DNA of 64,000 bases from Tipula vernalis (taxonomy: Eukaryota; Arthropoda; Insecta; Diptera; Tipulidae), in the NCBI GenBank assembly GCA_958295665.1, contig OY282560.1, forward strand, positions 100,231,930 to 100,295,929, read 5' to 3'. Below, in pieces: positions 1 to 12,508 of the stretch. Within the stretch, counting starts at the first letter, position 1, and each line of letters opens with the position of its first letter. A program made the translations under genes and the position numbers. Below the pieces are notes generated by a model. The model had not been told where the DNA came from and ran no database searches. It saw nothing but the letters and a program-made list of their open reading frames with translations.

Positions 1-870
1 TTCGAGTGCCACGAAGCGATTGTGATGGGTATAAATTTTTGGAAAATTCGTTTAGGGGGTTCTCCAGTTGAGCCCGGGCTTCTTTTTTTTAATTTTTACA
101 TTTTTGGTAAAAATTTGTGCGCGGGTGGGTGCCAGACAGAGATTGCAATGGGTCTTGGTTTAAAAAAATTAGCTTAGGGTCTTTCAGTGGTATCTGGGTT
201 CCTTTTTTCATTTTAACAATTTTGGTAAACATTTGGTAATGAGAGATATTCGAGCGGCAGGAAGCGATCGCCATGGGTATTGATTGAAGTCAAATAGGGT
301 TTTGAAAGGTCTGCAATGGGTGTTGATTTCGGGAAATATATGTTTAGAGGGTCCCCCGGATGGTCGAGGTCCATTTTTTAAGTTCAACGATTTTTGTAAT
401 AATTGGTGAGCAGGAATTTTCTAGTGTTAGGAAACATTTGCAGTGGACTTTGATTTCGGGAAATGTCGTTTAGTGGGTCCTCTAATAGGCCTGGGGTTCG
501 TTTTTTTGAATATTTTTTTATTGATCATAATTGGTGAAAGAGAGTTTTCGAGTGCCAAAACGCAATAACACCGAGTATTGATTCTTAAAAAAAACGTTAA
601 GGAAGTTCTCGTCCGGTGAGCCCCTGTTTGCTTGGTTTTATCTTACTTTTTAACTTACTACCGGTTTCTGAAACGGTTATTTGATTTTTATTAATGTTGG
701 TTGGGGTGGTTTTATTTCAGTAAAATTCGTTTAAGAGGATCCTCCTATGGGAATTCATATTTTTATTATTTTCTTTTGTTAATAGTAATTGGTTAGATGG
801 AAATTTTCTAGTGAAAGGAAGCAATTGTAATGGGTTTTGATTTCTTGGAAAAATATTTTAGTAGGCTTTC
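1..870. repeat. Diverged tandem repeat, ~125-130 bp unit
   Basis: About six or seven decayed copies share a core resembling 'gtgccacgaagcgattg', then 'atggg', a T-rich stretch and a 'ggggttctcc'-like block. Cores are visible near positions 5, 128, 252, 421, 550 and 809, so the period is about 125-130 bp with indels. Copies have diverged strongly, unlike the homogeneous arrays elsewhere in the window. No coding potential is seen. The array probably continues past the left edge. Confidence 0.6.
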
Positions 871-3064
871 TGGAGAGGTTCGGGTTTCATTTTTATTTTA
901 TTTTCTAACAAAGGAAATCTAATTGTTGTTATTGCTATTGATATTGCATTGTGTTTTGTTGTTTTTATTTGTTCAATTGTGATTTTTGAGAATTATATAG
1001 AGATCATAAATTAGTTCCAAATATGGATCGTATAGGTTCTGTAAAATGGCCAATTCCAATGGACCAAAGCCATTTCTCAACCGATTTCGATAGAACTCGG
1101 TATGTACCATGAAAATGGGATTGTAAAATGGGAATATGAATATTATTCTAGTTTCAATAGAATTAAACCATTTCCTTTCAATTGGGATGAATTGTATAGA
1201 ATGGGATTTGTTTAGTATAGAATGGGATTCAAACATGAGTGTCGGAAATTTTTCTGGAAAATCGACAGTCTAAATGGAACTAACATATTGCTCAATTGAA
1301 TGAGGTGAAACTCAGTGACATGAACGTGTAACAAACGCTAATGTAATTCGGAACGAGCGTAGCTCGGTGCTCCTGGGACTTTTATCTTATATAAGAATAT
1401 CCAAAGATATTTCTCCGATTTATCTTTTCTTTTGGGGGGAGATGTCGTATAAACGTATAAAATACCACCAATGCTTCCTCAATTCAAACATTACTATGAT
1501 TTTCTAAATGTAAGCCAATCAATCTTAACAATGCTTCACATTGATTTATATTATTTAAATTTGAGCAAAATTACAGATGTACTAAAATTCCCCTTTACAA
1601 AAAAAACTATAAAAGAAATTGCATTTTGCAATTTCGGGGCTTAATTTTTGGTGATATTATAATTGGTTGGTCACAACGGTGAAAATAAAATTGAACTTGT
1701 GTAAAATAATTATTACAAGCGACAAAATTGTGTTTAATTTTCCATCAAACGATTTCATCCACGACAATGTCCATGTCATAAATTTTCTATCACCACAATG
1801 CACAGATAAAAGTTAGGATAAACTTAGACCAAACCCTACTCAAGTGAAAATAAAACACGTCTTTTCGTTTGTTAGCCAGTACACACACTAAACTACCATT
1901 TATTTTTCATTTCATTGGCCTACTCAGTTTGACAACTGATCGAAATACACTCAACAGCATCTTCTGCCCTTAATTTTAATCTTCGAAATCTGATGGGTGG
2001 TTACGCACATAAAATGTTTCTGTTCATTCACAAAATCGTATGGCCGAACACTACTACAGACAGCTGAAATTAAGACTAGAAGTTTCTCTATAAGAACCAA
2101 GAAGACACAATTAAACAATCCAATTAGATTTCAACTTCATCACCCTACAATCCTTTTTTTTCCAGACGCTTAGTCACTACAAAAGCCATCAATTATACTT
2201 GGTATAGTGAGAGCGAATAAAACCCAACCCCATTTTCATAAAAACAAAAGTCAACAAATTCAATTTGTTGTACCCCAAGAAAATCGTCGCTTTTCCGTCA
2301 TTATCCTTTCATTTTTACAATCACTTTAACATAATTTCATTATCACAGCGTCAAGTAAAGTGGAAAACCAGTTAATTTAACTCATTTTCTCTTCAGTATT
2401 TTTGTTGTTGTTGTTTTTAATTTGTGTATTACACAACTTAAAAAAGCAAAGTATATTTTCTTAATAACAGCTTTTCATCTGATTAAAAGTAAAAAAAAAA
2501 ACGAAGAAAAACAGGTGAAAGAGCTTTTAACTGTGTTCTTATGATTTTCTTACGAAATCCTATTGTTTTTAATTTTCTTCTATTCTGTGTTTATATAGTT
2601 CACACAATTTTCATTCTGTTTTGTGTTATAAAAAATAAAATTCTCACACCACCAAAAAAGAAAAAGGAATGAGTTTTATTTCATTTCCGTTTTGGCTGCA
2701 AAAAAAGTTTGGCGTAAGAGATGAAAATTCATACATACCTACCTCTCTATAGTGAATTTTCATTTATAAGACAGATGGAATTTTACTTTTATGTTATTTT
2801 TCCGGTTTCCTTCCGTTTTTCCTTTGTAATTGTAATTTATTTTTTTTGTATAATACAATGTATTATGTATCCATGTGATCCGCACAACAAAGGAAATCGA
2901 TTTTGGTTTCACATAAAACACAATAAAGCTCCTTGTTTATGAAATCTTATTTCATGCAACAAAGAAAATTAATTAAAATCTACTACTTATAAGAGTTATA
3001 ATATGTAAAAAGAGTTTAACATTTGTTTCCAAAAACTATCATTCGTTCGGTGTACTCCTATATA
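871..3064. other. AT-rich non-coding stretch, nothing recognised
   Basis: About 2.2 kb of AT-rich sequence with only short chance ORFs and homopolymer or simple-sequence runs. I see no conserved protein motif, terminal repeats or tandem structure. It ends at the target site of BEL element 1. Confidence 0.5.
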
Positions 3065-3069
3065 GTATG

Positions 3070-3337
3070 TGTATAAGATCGACCACCCCGAATGCGAACG
3101 AAGAAGTAAAAGATGTTTACTGAACGCACCGACTAATTGCGATAGAATGCACCCGTATACATCTGGTCATACCACGTCGTATTTGAGTTTTTCCCTTTCT
3201 TTTTTTTGTATAACGTTTTTTCCTTTCCTTTGTGATTACTCTGTATTCTGTTCTTGCGATATAACCTCAATAAATATTATACGTAATAATACATAATTCT
3301 GAGTATTTTATTCGTGCGACAAGCATAATATTATACA
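3070..3337 (+). repeat. 5' LTR of BEL element 1
   Basis: 268 bp, TG...CA ends, direct copy of 8884-9151 with one visible substitution (ATATTATACA versus ATACTATACA). It contains T-rich blocks and an AATAAA-like signal near position 3268. Confidence 0.93.
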
Positions 3338-3340
3338 TTT

Positions 3341-3358
3341 TGGTGCCTCCTGTGAGGA
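3341..3358 (+). promoter_or_regulatory. Putative primer-binding site of BEL element 1
   Basis: The sequence begins TGGTGCCTCC three bases after the 5' LTR end, where an LTR element carries the complement of a tRNA 3' end (CCA). I did not identify the tRNA. Confidence 0.5.
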
Positions 3359-3587
3359 AGTGAATTCAATTTAAGTGTATTCAGTGTGAATCTAGTGAAT
3401 TAATTATCATCTCGCGAATTTCAAAGGAAATCTCGGAGAAATAAAATCACGTGGAACGAGAGAATTTCATTTTTTGCGCATACCGTTATATCGAGCAACG
3501 GTAATTTTAACACAATTGTACAATCAATCAATCAATTTGTACAATCAATCAATAAATTAGTACAATTAATTCATTTTAAAGCTCAAA

Positions 3588-5437
3588 TTGAGAATGGCTG
3601 CATTAAATTTGCGCGCATCTGCCCGCTCATCGATTTCGCGCATGCTGCTTGCGGTAGAGGCGAATGGTTATGCTCCCGATCGAGTGGAGATTGAACAAAC
3701 ATTGCGGAACATCGAAGCTCATTTTAACCGATTCGTAGAAAATCATTTGAGTTTGGTTGGTGAAGCGCAGCCAGATGCAATCGCTGCCCACGAGGAACTA
3801 TTTGCCCAAACTGAATCATCATACGACAAGGTTTGCATCAAATTACGCCGATTACTTGCGAGTTACAAACCTGAGCCGGTGTGTGAGACCGGACGCATTC
3901 ATGCCGTAGACATGCGCATGGATCCATTATCTATTCCTGCCTTTGATGGAAGGCCAGAGAACTGGCTCGTATTCAAGGATTTGTTCGAGGCTCTTGTCCA
4001 TAATCGGGCTGATCTGGAACCAACATACAAATTAGCCAAACTTCGACAATGTGTTAAAAGTGAGAATGTTCCTATGGTCGCTGGTGTTTACACTGGTGGT
4101 TACGAACAAGTGTGGACCGAACTCAAGCAACGTTATGATAATCCACGCCGTTTAGTTGAGACCCACGTTAATCGTCTGCTTGATCTGCCTGATCACCCGC
4201 CTGATCAGCAACGAGCTTTGCAAGACATCATCGACTGCATCCGCAGTACATTGCGCGCATTGTCAGTCATGAAACTACCGACGGATAAATGGGACGCGAT
4301 AATTTATCCAATTATATTAAGGAAATTGCCAAGAGCCGCGAGCAGCCAATGGGCAATGAGCCTTTCGGATGAAGAATTGCTGAAACTCGACGATATGCTA
4401 GTATATTTTGAGCGACGGGCATTGAATATGCCATCATCGACCCCTCGGGTAGATATATCTCAGGCAAGTAACTGAGGTAGGTCTTATCGAATGCTTCGTG
4501 CAAATGTGGCTGCAACTAACTCACCACATCAATCTACTTCAAAACGAGCATCGCCATCAGCAGTGATTTGCCCACATTGTTCAGGTCCACATCGCATTTA
4601 TAGATGCCATAATTTCCAGAATTTGAGTGTACATCAGCGCTGGGATGTAGTGAAGAAACTCATGTTATGTTTTAATTGCTTGAATCCTAATCATACTCAT
4701 GGAGAATGTCGATCGGGTATGTGTGCACTTTGCAATCAGAAACATAATTCCCTATTGTGTGAGCAGAAAAAGGGAATGGGTGCTGTTCAGCGACAACCAG
4801 CTCGAGCGCCAATGCCAGCTACAATACAATCATCGCCTGGCACATTGCCGAGCAAGCCACCGGAGATCAATAATCAAGAAGCATGACTGACCGACCACAT
4901 TCAGTCATTCATACTCCATGCCAACAGTGTCGTTTTGCTTGCCACCGCAAACGCATTTATACTGGATCGGCTTGGAAACAGTCACCTTTGTCGATTACTT
5001 TGTGACCCGGGATCTCAGGTGAGCTTTATTACTGAATCGGTGTTTAACAATCTGAATCTTCACATAAAATGATGTGAGATAGCTGTCGAAGGAATTGGCG
5101 CATCAACTAATACCTACACCCGCGGCCAGGCGACACTTATCATGCGCTCTAGGGTAGAACCCACCTTCGAATTGCAATTTGAGGCATATATATTACGCTC
5201 AATCACGTCGGCAATGCCAGCGACGTCGATTGATGCTGATTGTTGGAAACATTTGCGTAACTTACAGCTGGCTGATCCGGGATTTACTAAGCCTGGACGT
5301 ATCGATATTTTGATCGGTTCCGATATCTGGGGAAGTATAATAAAACACGGAATTATCACTGACCATCGCAACGAGCCATGTGCGATTTGAACACATCTGG
5401 GTTGGGTTGTGTTTGGGCCTGTTACATACAACCTCTG
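3588..5437 (+). pseudogene. BEL element 1 Gag and aspartic protease, interrupted only by TGA codons
   Basis: One reading frame runs from ATG 3588 to about 5435 and is broken by TGA at 4473, 4884, 5070, 5388 and finally 5436. I see no TAA or TAG in that frame. The first block (295 aa) carries the BEL Gag motif 'PAFDGRPENWLVFKDLFEA' (DUF1759-like). The second block holds Cys/His zinc-knuckle-like motifs: CPHCSGPHRIYRC, CFNCLNPNHTHGEC and CALCNQKHNSLLC. After 4887 the frame gives LLCDPGSQVSFITES, the retropepsin active-site region in which D-S-G has become D-P-G, then 'GSDIWGSII' and 'THLGWVVFGP', the conserved protease-to-RT linker of BEL elements. The frame must then change between about 5436 and 5470 to enter RT. 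Protease activity is doubtful given the DPG change. Confidence 0.85.
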
Positions 5438-5439
5438 AT

Positions 5440-7236
5440 CGACCATTACACACATTTACAGCCAACAAATGTGTCGGTGAGCAACGACTTGATGAATTGC
5501 TTCATAAGTTCTGGGAACTCAAAGAACCCGTAACTAATTTCGATCCTGCTCCAGATCCATGTGAGAAGATTTTCGAAACCACTGTCCGCCGCAACGAAGA
5601 TGGTCGCTACAGTGTTCAAATTCCATTTCGTCCTAACGCCCAAGCGCTTGGGAATTCTCATCAACTGGCACTTCGACAGTATCATCAATTGGAAAGAAGA
5701 CTTAGCAGCAATTCCGAATTACGAACAAGGTACGTGAAATTTATGCGGGAATATATAGCACTAAACCATATGGAAGCGGTGGCCGATTCTCGAGGCGATT
5801 TTTCGCAATCATATTATATTCCGCATCATGCTGTCGTCGAAAAGTTTAGAGTGGTATTCAATGCATCGGCCAAAACAAGTAACGGTGTGTCACTGAACGA
5901 CACACAACTGGTCGGCCCACAACTACAAGACACTCTTGTCAATATAATATTTCGCTTCCGTAGACGGAAAATCGCCATTACAGGCGATATTGAAAAAATG
6001 TTCCGCCAAGTCGAAATTGATCCACGTCATCGACGATGGCAGCAGATATTGTGGCGTGAATCATCAACGGAGCCACTACGGACATATCAATTGAAGACAA
6101 TTACTTACGGTATGGCATATGGACCATACCTTGCTATTCGGACGCTACGACAATGTGCAATGGACAACCACCAGATAATCACTGATGCCAGCCGGGCAGT
6201 AGCAGCCCACCACAGCATTCTGCATAACTTTTATATGGACGATTTCCTAGACAGCGTGGATTCTCCAAGTGAAGCAGTAGCTCTGGCGTTCGATATTGAT
6301 TCTATATTACGACAAGGCAAATTTCATTTAAGAAAATGGAATTCAAATGATGCAGAAACAGTTGCAGCGCTTGTTGGTTCACAACCAACTGCTCCAGAAC
6401 TTGATCTCAGCGATTCTGATACGACAGTACTGGGTCTTCATTGGAACCCGATCACCGATCAACTGTTCTACAAAATCAACATGTGTCAATCAGACGCCAT
6501 ACTTACTAAACGTCTCGTTCTTGGTGACATAGCTAAACTCTATGATCCAACGGGCATGTTGGCACCAGTAATAGTGGCCGCAAAAATATTCAGCCAGGTT
6601 TTATGGCGTGAGAAACTTGATTGGGATACACCCCTACAAGGCGAACTACGAACAAACTGGCTAACATTTCGCAACGGTTTACAACAATTGGCACAGATCC
6701 GTGTTCCGCGTTGGCTTGGTATAAGACAAGCTGGGACAATAACGCTTCATGGATTCTGTGATGGAAGCAGCAAGGCATACGCAGCCGTAGTTTACATGCG
6801 GATAATCGATGATGAGGGTCATATAAATGTGTCTTTGGTAACAGCAAAGACGAAGGTTGCGCCTGTGAAGGAAATCACAATTCCTCGGCTAGAATTGTGC
6901 GCCGCTCATCTCCTTGTAAAGGTTATCAATAATGTACGTATTGCACTTCAACTAACTGGTGCGGATTACACGTTGTGGAGCGACTCGAGCATTGTATTAT
7001 GTTGGCTACGCAAACCAGCGACGACTTTGAAACAATACGTATCAAATCGAGTGAGCTACATCCAGCAGCATTCCGATGTCCAGCAATGGCGACACATCCG
7101 CACAGAACACAATCCAGCAGATTGCGCTAGTCGCGGAATATCACCAACCGCACTAGAAGGCCATTCCCTATGGTGGAAAGGCCCCTCATGTTTATATAAA
7201 GTATCGACCGATGTTGATATGAACCACCAACGCTGA
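5440..7236 (+). pseudogene. BEL element 1 reverse transcriptase and RNase H
   Basis: This open frame (618 codons counted from ATG 5380, whose first ~20 codons are off-frame) continues the BEL pol. It shows 'RVVFNASAKTSNGVSLND', 'ITGDIEKMFRQVEI' (RT motif A region) and YMDDFLDS, with the tyrosine near codon 285, the RT catalytic motif. Next come 'LYDPTGMLAPVIV', the RNase H-like 'LHGFCDGSSKAYAAVVY' and 'TAKTKVAPVKEITIPRLEL', and 'WSDSSIVLCWL'. All are signature blocks of BEL/Pao pol. The frame ends at TGA 7234-7236; the same frame stays open for about 70 more codons but loses similarity. RT looks complete; the damage lies at its two flanks. Confidence 0.9.
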
Positions 7237-8937
7237 CTTCACCGGAGCAAGAGATATTTGTCAACGAAACAAAACCGTTCCGTACATTACTCAGTACGAA
7301 TCCCAGGTGGAAGATCACTACATGCGTCGGCGGTGGAGATCGGATCCCACTCATTGAGCGATTTAGCACTTTACAAAGAGTGTTACACACGACGTCAATT
7401 GTATTACGTTTCCGACCAGCTGGACAGAAATATTGGCGAACTAAGTTCATAGCGGCATCTGAGACTGAGGCTGCGCTGCTTCTGCACATACGCGAAGCAC
7501 AAAGTAATGCATATCTTACTGAAATTAATTCATTAAAATCTCGTTGTAGTGTCGACGCAACTAGCAAATTGCTTGCACTTAATCCATTTCTGGATGACAA
7601 GGAGATTCTGCGTGTCGGTGGACGGCTGACTCATGCGGATCTTCGATACGATCAGCGTCATCCGATGATTTTGCCAAAGGAATGTACATTGGCTCGGTTA
7701 CTTATTAATCATGCGCATATTGTCACGTTACATGGTGGTATTCAAGAAATGTTGCAATACCTAAAGAAGACGATTCTGGATTGTTCATGGTCGTGCATTG
7801 GTAAAAACTTTCATCCATCAATGTGTCACCTGCAAACTCTATCAGCGAGCAATGCAACAGCAACAGATGGCGTCGTTGCCACGTTCACGTGTTCTGGTAG
7901 CCCCACCATTCACAAATACTGGGCTAGATTACTGTGGCCCATTTAATGTCCGACTGGGCAGACGACGGGCAATAACGACAACAAAAACATATGCAGTGAT
8001 CTTTATTTGTATGAGCACCAAGGCTGTACACATAGAGGTTGCCGAAGATCTGTCGACTAGATCATTTTTAGATGTATTCGACAGATTCATTAGTCGACGC
8101 GGCTACTGTACCATACTCTGCAGCGATAACGGAACCCAGTTTGTTGGCGCAGACCGGCTAATGCAACGTGAACTCCGCGAGTGGAGCAACACGCATGCTC
8201 AACAGCATATCGCAGATGCCGGTGTTAGATGGCAATTTATAACGCCTGCCGCACCGCATCATGGTGGCCTATGGGAGGCAGCGGTCCGATCAGCCAAAAA
8301 ACATTTAGTGCGGATCATTGGCAAACAACCGATGTATTATCATCAATTGAACAAGCTTCTCATACGAATCGAAGCGTGTCTCAATTCCAGACCGATCATA
8401 GCGCTTCATGATGATCCGGGGGGAGGTCTTGCTTTAACCCCTGGCGAATTTCTAATAGGACGACCAATAACAGCACGGCCTGAACCAACTGTTCCAGATG
8501 TTCCAGGAAATCGACTGAAATATTGGCAGCAACTACAACGAATGTACCAACAATTCTGGAAGCGTTGGCAACAGGAATATCTCACTTTATTACAAGCACG
8601 TAGTAAATGGGCCCGAGCGGAGCCAAATTTGCAAATAAACGACATCGTTGTCATTCAACAAGATAACCTACCACCATCTCGATGGCGCATAGGGCGCATT
8701 ATCAAAATACATCCGGGCAGTGATGGGCTGGTACGTGTAGTAACGATTGAGTACAATAGTGATCAAAAAACATCTGATGGACAGCTAATCAAACATCAAT
8801 GTCAGCGACCGATCCAGAAGGTATGCCGGCTAATTTCAGCACATGGGAAAGTTCCAAACCGGACCGGTTTGGCCGGGCAGGAATGTATAAGATCGACCAC
8901 CCCGAATGCGAACGAAGAAGTAAAAGATGTTTACTGA
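7237..8937 (+). pseudogene. BEL element 1 integrase, two frameshifts, running into the 3' LTR
   Basis: The first part lies in the frame of 7380-7946: 'RVLHTTSIVLRF', then 'RVGGRLTHADLRYDQRHPMIL' and the start of the H-H zinc-binding region. A frameshift near 7770-7798 moves coding to another frame (to 8937), which begins 'MVKTFIHQCVTCKLY' (the CxxC half of the zinc finger). The integrase core follows: D in 'GLDYCGPF', D in 'SDNGTQFVG' and E in 'GGLWEAAVRSAKKH' (the D,D,E triad), then 'LTPGEFLIGRP' and a C-terminal region. The last 18 codons lie inside the 3' LTR (from 8884). Upstream, 7237-7380 also needs a frame change after the RNase H block. Catalytic residues are present but not in one frame. 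Confidence 0.88.
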
Positions 8938-9151
8938 ACGCACCGACTAATTGCGATAGAATGCACCCGTATACATCTGGTCATACCACGTCGTATTTGA
9001 GTTTTTCCCTTTCTTTTTTTTGTATAACGTTTTTTCCTTTCCTTTGTGATTACTCTGTATTCTGTTCTTGCGATATAACCTCAATAAATATTATACGTAA
9101 TAATACATAATTCTGAGTATTTTATTCGTGCGACAAGCATAATACTATACA
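8884..9151 (+). repeat. 3' LTR of BEL element 1
   Basis: 268-bp direct copy of 3070-3337, followed by the target duplication GTATG at 9152-9156. It is preceded by a purine-rich GGCCGGGCAGGAA tract that can serve as polypurine primer. Confidence 0.93.
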
Positions 9152-9156
9152 GTATG

Positions 9157-11550
9157 TATCGGAACCATATCCTGGTTCAAAAACACATTTTTTTTCGTAC
9201 CGGAAGCAATACAAATTAGTATTAACTTTATATTTATGAGGAAATTAATTTTCCATTTTATATTTGTTTAAAAACAAAAGAACTTTTTCATCTATCGTAC
9301 CACACCATCATCGTAAGAGATGACGCCCACTTCCAGGAAAATGGAAATTAATTGGATTCGTTGTTGTTACTGTTTGTTGAGTGGACACTAAAGGAATGCC
9401 TAAATGTATACACATTCCCTTTAACGTTCTGACACGCGAAGCAGCAAATATACTCAACACTCGGGCAGCAGCAAAAAAAAAAAAAGAGCAACAACAATAT
9501 ATGTCTTTGCTATGGTAATGCCTGACGTCATAAAAACAGAGAAAATTTTCAAATGTTGATAACACATAACATCGAAATAATGTACGAATGAAAAATAGAA
9601 AAAAAACAACAACAAACATTTATTTTTATTTGATAAGGCATTTGATAATCATATCATACCTATATACCATTTGGATTCATTCATTTTATTCGTTCGCCTC
9701 TTACCGCGTGCACCACACCGCAAAATGTCAATTATTTCGATGAACAGAGAGAAAAAAAAAAACTCGGTTTAATAAATAAATAAAATAAATGGAAAATCTA
9801 GTATTGTAGCCACAATGGGTGGCTTGTTTATCTAAATGCTTTTTTTTTTTAGTATGACAGAACTGACAAATAAATGCAAAATAGCAAAATGAACAACAAC
9901 ATTCGACACAATAAATCGCCACCATAATTTTTCTATTTTCAGTGGCGCGCCTATCATATTCATTCAACCAGTATAACTATGTTTAGTAGCGCATTATTTA
10001 TATGTGATTTTGGCCAATTTTTTTGCGTTGTTGTTGTTGTTGTGGTTTTCTGTGAAGGATGAGTATTATTTATGAGCGTCATTGAATTTTGTGCGCGCGA
10101 TGAGAAAATAATTTGCAGAAGGGAGATGGGGGGCGCAAATATAAGCATCAGCAACATTTATGTATGTGAAGGGAAAAATTTATGATGGAATATGTATACA
10201 TATATAGTATAAACATAGTTTTTGAAGGCGATTTATATAGAAATGTCAAAGGATAAAAGCTTTAATTTATGATAAATAAAAAGCTTTTAGCCAATGTTGT
10301 TTCATTTTATTAATGTTAATATTAAATAAAATAAAACTTCATTATATTTATTCCGCATAGATACACAAGAAAATTATTATAATTTTTCTCGCGGCACTGA
10401 CGTCACAATATTCCCAGTGTAAAAGTAACAAAACAAGACGTTTAATGAGCCTTTAGTAGGTCTAAAAAAATAATTCCAGCTTTCGTAAATAAATAAATAA
10501 AAATTGTCTTCTTCAATATGCTATCTCCCAATGCCTATTTATTTAGGAACGATCATGAAAATTGAAAATTTATTGAAAAAATATTTCTAAAAACGAAACA
10601 AAACAAAACAAAAATTAGATTTGGGAAAATATTTTCATCTAACTCAATATTAGGGATTCAACGGAATTGGTTAGACTTGTGTAAGGTAAACATTTATGAG
10701 ATAGGTTGTTTGCTAAATATTTTCGTTATTTGAAAATCTTTATTTTATAGGATAGCATAACACAAATAATATAAGGTTTTTGTGTTAAAAAGGGCAATCA
10801 GTTATATGATGAGTATCGTTGACAGTTAATACACATGGTGCACACGATAAATTAATAACCGAAGTGAAATTCTTCCCAAATAACAAAAAATATGTCTGTA
10901 TGTATTTATACAAATTGCATTCATTCAGGCAATATTTTGTGCATCAAATCTTGCATATGAATCCCAAAAAATTTTAACTTGAAATCAGACGTATAAAATA
11001 TTGCATATTACGCTACCAGCTATGTACATCAAATATGCTATATATCACAAGGTCGATCACATAATCAATCCCAGGAGACAGTGATATAAATAACAGACAA
11101 TATGTTTACGACATGTTACATTAAATTTCAACGACGAAATCTGTTCAACAAAAATCAAAAGATTGATATTCGACTATAGTTTCTGAGATCCCTATGGTAT
11201 ATCCCTTAAACGTAACGTACGTTGGTATGGTAATGGTAAATGTTTATCATACTGGATCCTCCTAGACCTATTCTCGAAATCTACGTATACCGATAAAAAT
11301 ATTCGCGTATGCTGTCAACTGCAGCTGATTCAAATTTCGAAAGCGATGTTCTGCTTTCTCTTCTTTCTCAAGTACGTTGAATTGTTTAGGAATATTCCGT
11401 GTTCCCTTTGATTGAGGTGGACCAAATTTAGCACACTCAGCACCCTGTTGATGCAGCACATTAAATTACATGCCGCTTCACTGTCATATTATCGCAAAAA
11501 GCTTAAAGCCAAATCCAACTTGAATTTATCCCAAAGAACCAAAGGGTCTT
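9157..11550. other. AT-rich non-coding stretch, nothing recognised
   Basis: About 2.4 kb of AT-rich DNA with runs of CAA/TTG-type simple sequence, A/T homopolymers and short AAATA-rich patches. The few ORFs (up to 103 codons, low-complexity) have no recognisable domain. A 63-codon minus-strand ORF at 11268-11459 starts 92 nt beyond the outer end of the left Gypsy-1 LTR. That is where a leader and gag start would fall if the LTR had been a 5' LTR on the minus strand, but I see no gag similarity in it. Confidence 0.5.
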
Positions 11551-11596
11551 TGTGACGATTTTAGTTTCGGATAGCAAAGGGACTTGCTCGTCGTTG
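11551..11596 (-). repeat. Outer piece of the inverted left LTR of Gypsy-1
   Basis: Reverse complement of about 34834-34879, sharing 'agtttcggat' and 'caaagggacttgctcgtcg'. Its last nine bases, TCGTCGTTG, are the target duplication of the foldback MULE. The LTR resumes at 21349. Confidence 0.88.
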
Positions 11597-12508
11597 ACCG
11601 TTGTGAAGTTAGCACGTAAAGTTAGCACGAAAAATTTCAAAATGTATGCACGGCAATACTTTTAATCAAAGACTAAAACCAGTTTTTTTTTTATACGGAT
11701 AGTTCTAAAAACAGCCTTACAAAATTTAAAAATAAAAAAATGTACAACAACTTATCGTAATAACCTAAATTAAAAAGTTTTACCCAAAAAAAAAAAAATT
11801 CTTAGCAAAGCGCTAAGTCCGACTGCAACACGAACAGAAAAACTGAAGTTAGTTCTTCCAATACAATTCCAAAATTATTGCATTATTTTGTTCATTATTT
11901 TGTTTTTATTTTCTTGACCAAATGTATAGTATTTTCAATTTCGACAAATAAAAAATAGTATATTGTATAACAAATTAAGAAGCCAAGTCATTGCAATACA
12001 AAAGGGAAATTTGCAGCCTGAGCGATAGAGAGGGCTGCAATCAGTTGAGTATTGCAATTATGCGTTTACACACGAGTTACAAACGCTATTTTTTCTACGA
12101 TACAATAGTCCTGTAATAATTATAAATAATTAGCAACATAAAAAATTAAAAATTTGTAAGAATCAAGAAAATTAATAACTGAAACGTTCAGAATATAATT
12201 AAAACATTTGGGTTTTCATCACAAATCGTGTGGCAATTGAGAAATCGTTGTGGAATGAAATTACAACACGATTTGTGCAAAGTATCCTTTTCTTGTATAA
12301 TTAAATTTCAAAAATCATCAAAGAAAGCTTAGGTTACTTCATTATGGTAGAAAAATATATTTAATTGGCTGATAAAATGAAAATTTGATTGTTTTCATTG
12401 GAAAAAATTATTTGGCACAGAAAAAATTAGATTTTTTTATTCTCAGCCAATTAAATAGGATTTTAAATGAAATAATGGAATATTTTCAGGATTATAGAGA
12501 AACAACAG
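11597..12508 (+). repeat. Left terminal domain of the foldback element
   Basis: About 0.9 kb between the left tip and the 125-bp array. The first ~90 bp (two GTTAGCACG motifs, then 'cggcaatacttttaatcaaa') match the reverse complement of the right tip (21255-21348) with some divergence. The remainder is AT-rich with short internal inverted repeats, for example TTTAATTGGCTGA near 12359 facing its complement near 12444. No ORF. Confidence 0.7.

Larger units (their letters stand above)
3070..9151 (+). mobile_element. BEL/Pao LTR retrotransposon (element 1), recent but with disrupted ORFs
   Basis: The element is bounded by two 268-bp direct LTRs that begin TGTATAAG and end TATACA. I see a single mismatch between them, near the 3' end. 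It is flanked by a 5-bp duplication GTATG (3065-3069 and 9152-9156), the size expected for BEL/Pao. A primer-binding-like TGG follows the 5' LTR and a purine-rich tract precedes the 3' LTR. The interior has the BEL order gag, protease, reverse transcriptase, RNase H, integrase, but the frame is broken by several TGA stops and at least three frameshifts. LTR identity indicates recent insertion, so either the damage is recent, or the copy was mobilised in trans, or some breaks are sequence errors. Confidence 0.93.

Noticed and set aside
973..1236. Possible host exon (87-codon minus-strand ORF)
   Set aside because: Low-complexity hydrophobic composition, no splice or domain support, and adjacent to decayed repeats.
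11268..11459. 63-codon minus-strand ORF next to the inverted Gypsy-1 LTR as the missing gag start
   Set aside because: The position fits, but the sequence shows no gag feature, the frame closes quickly and no primer-binding site is evident at the LTR edge; kept only as a test in the findings.
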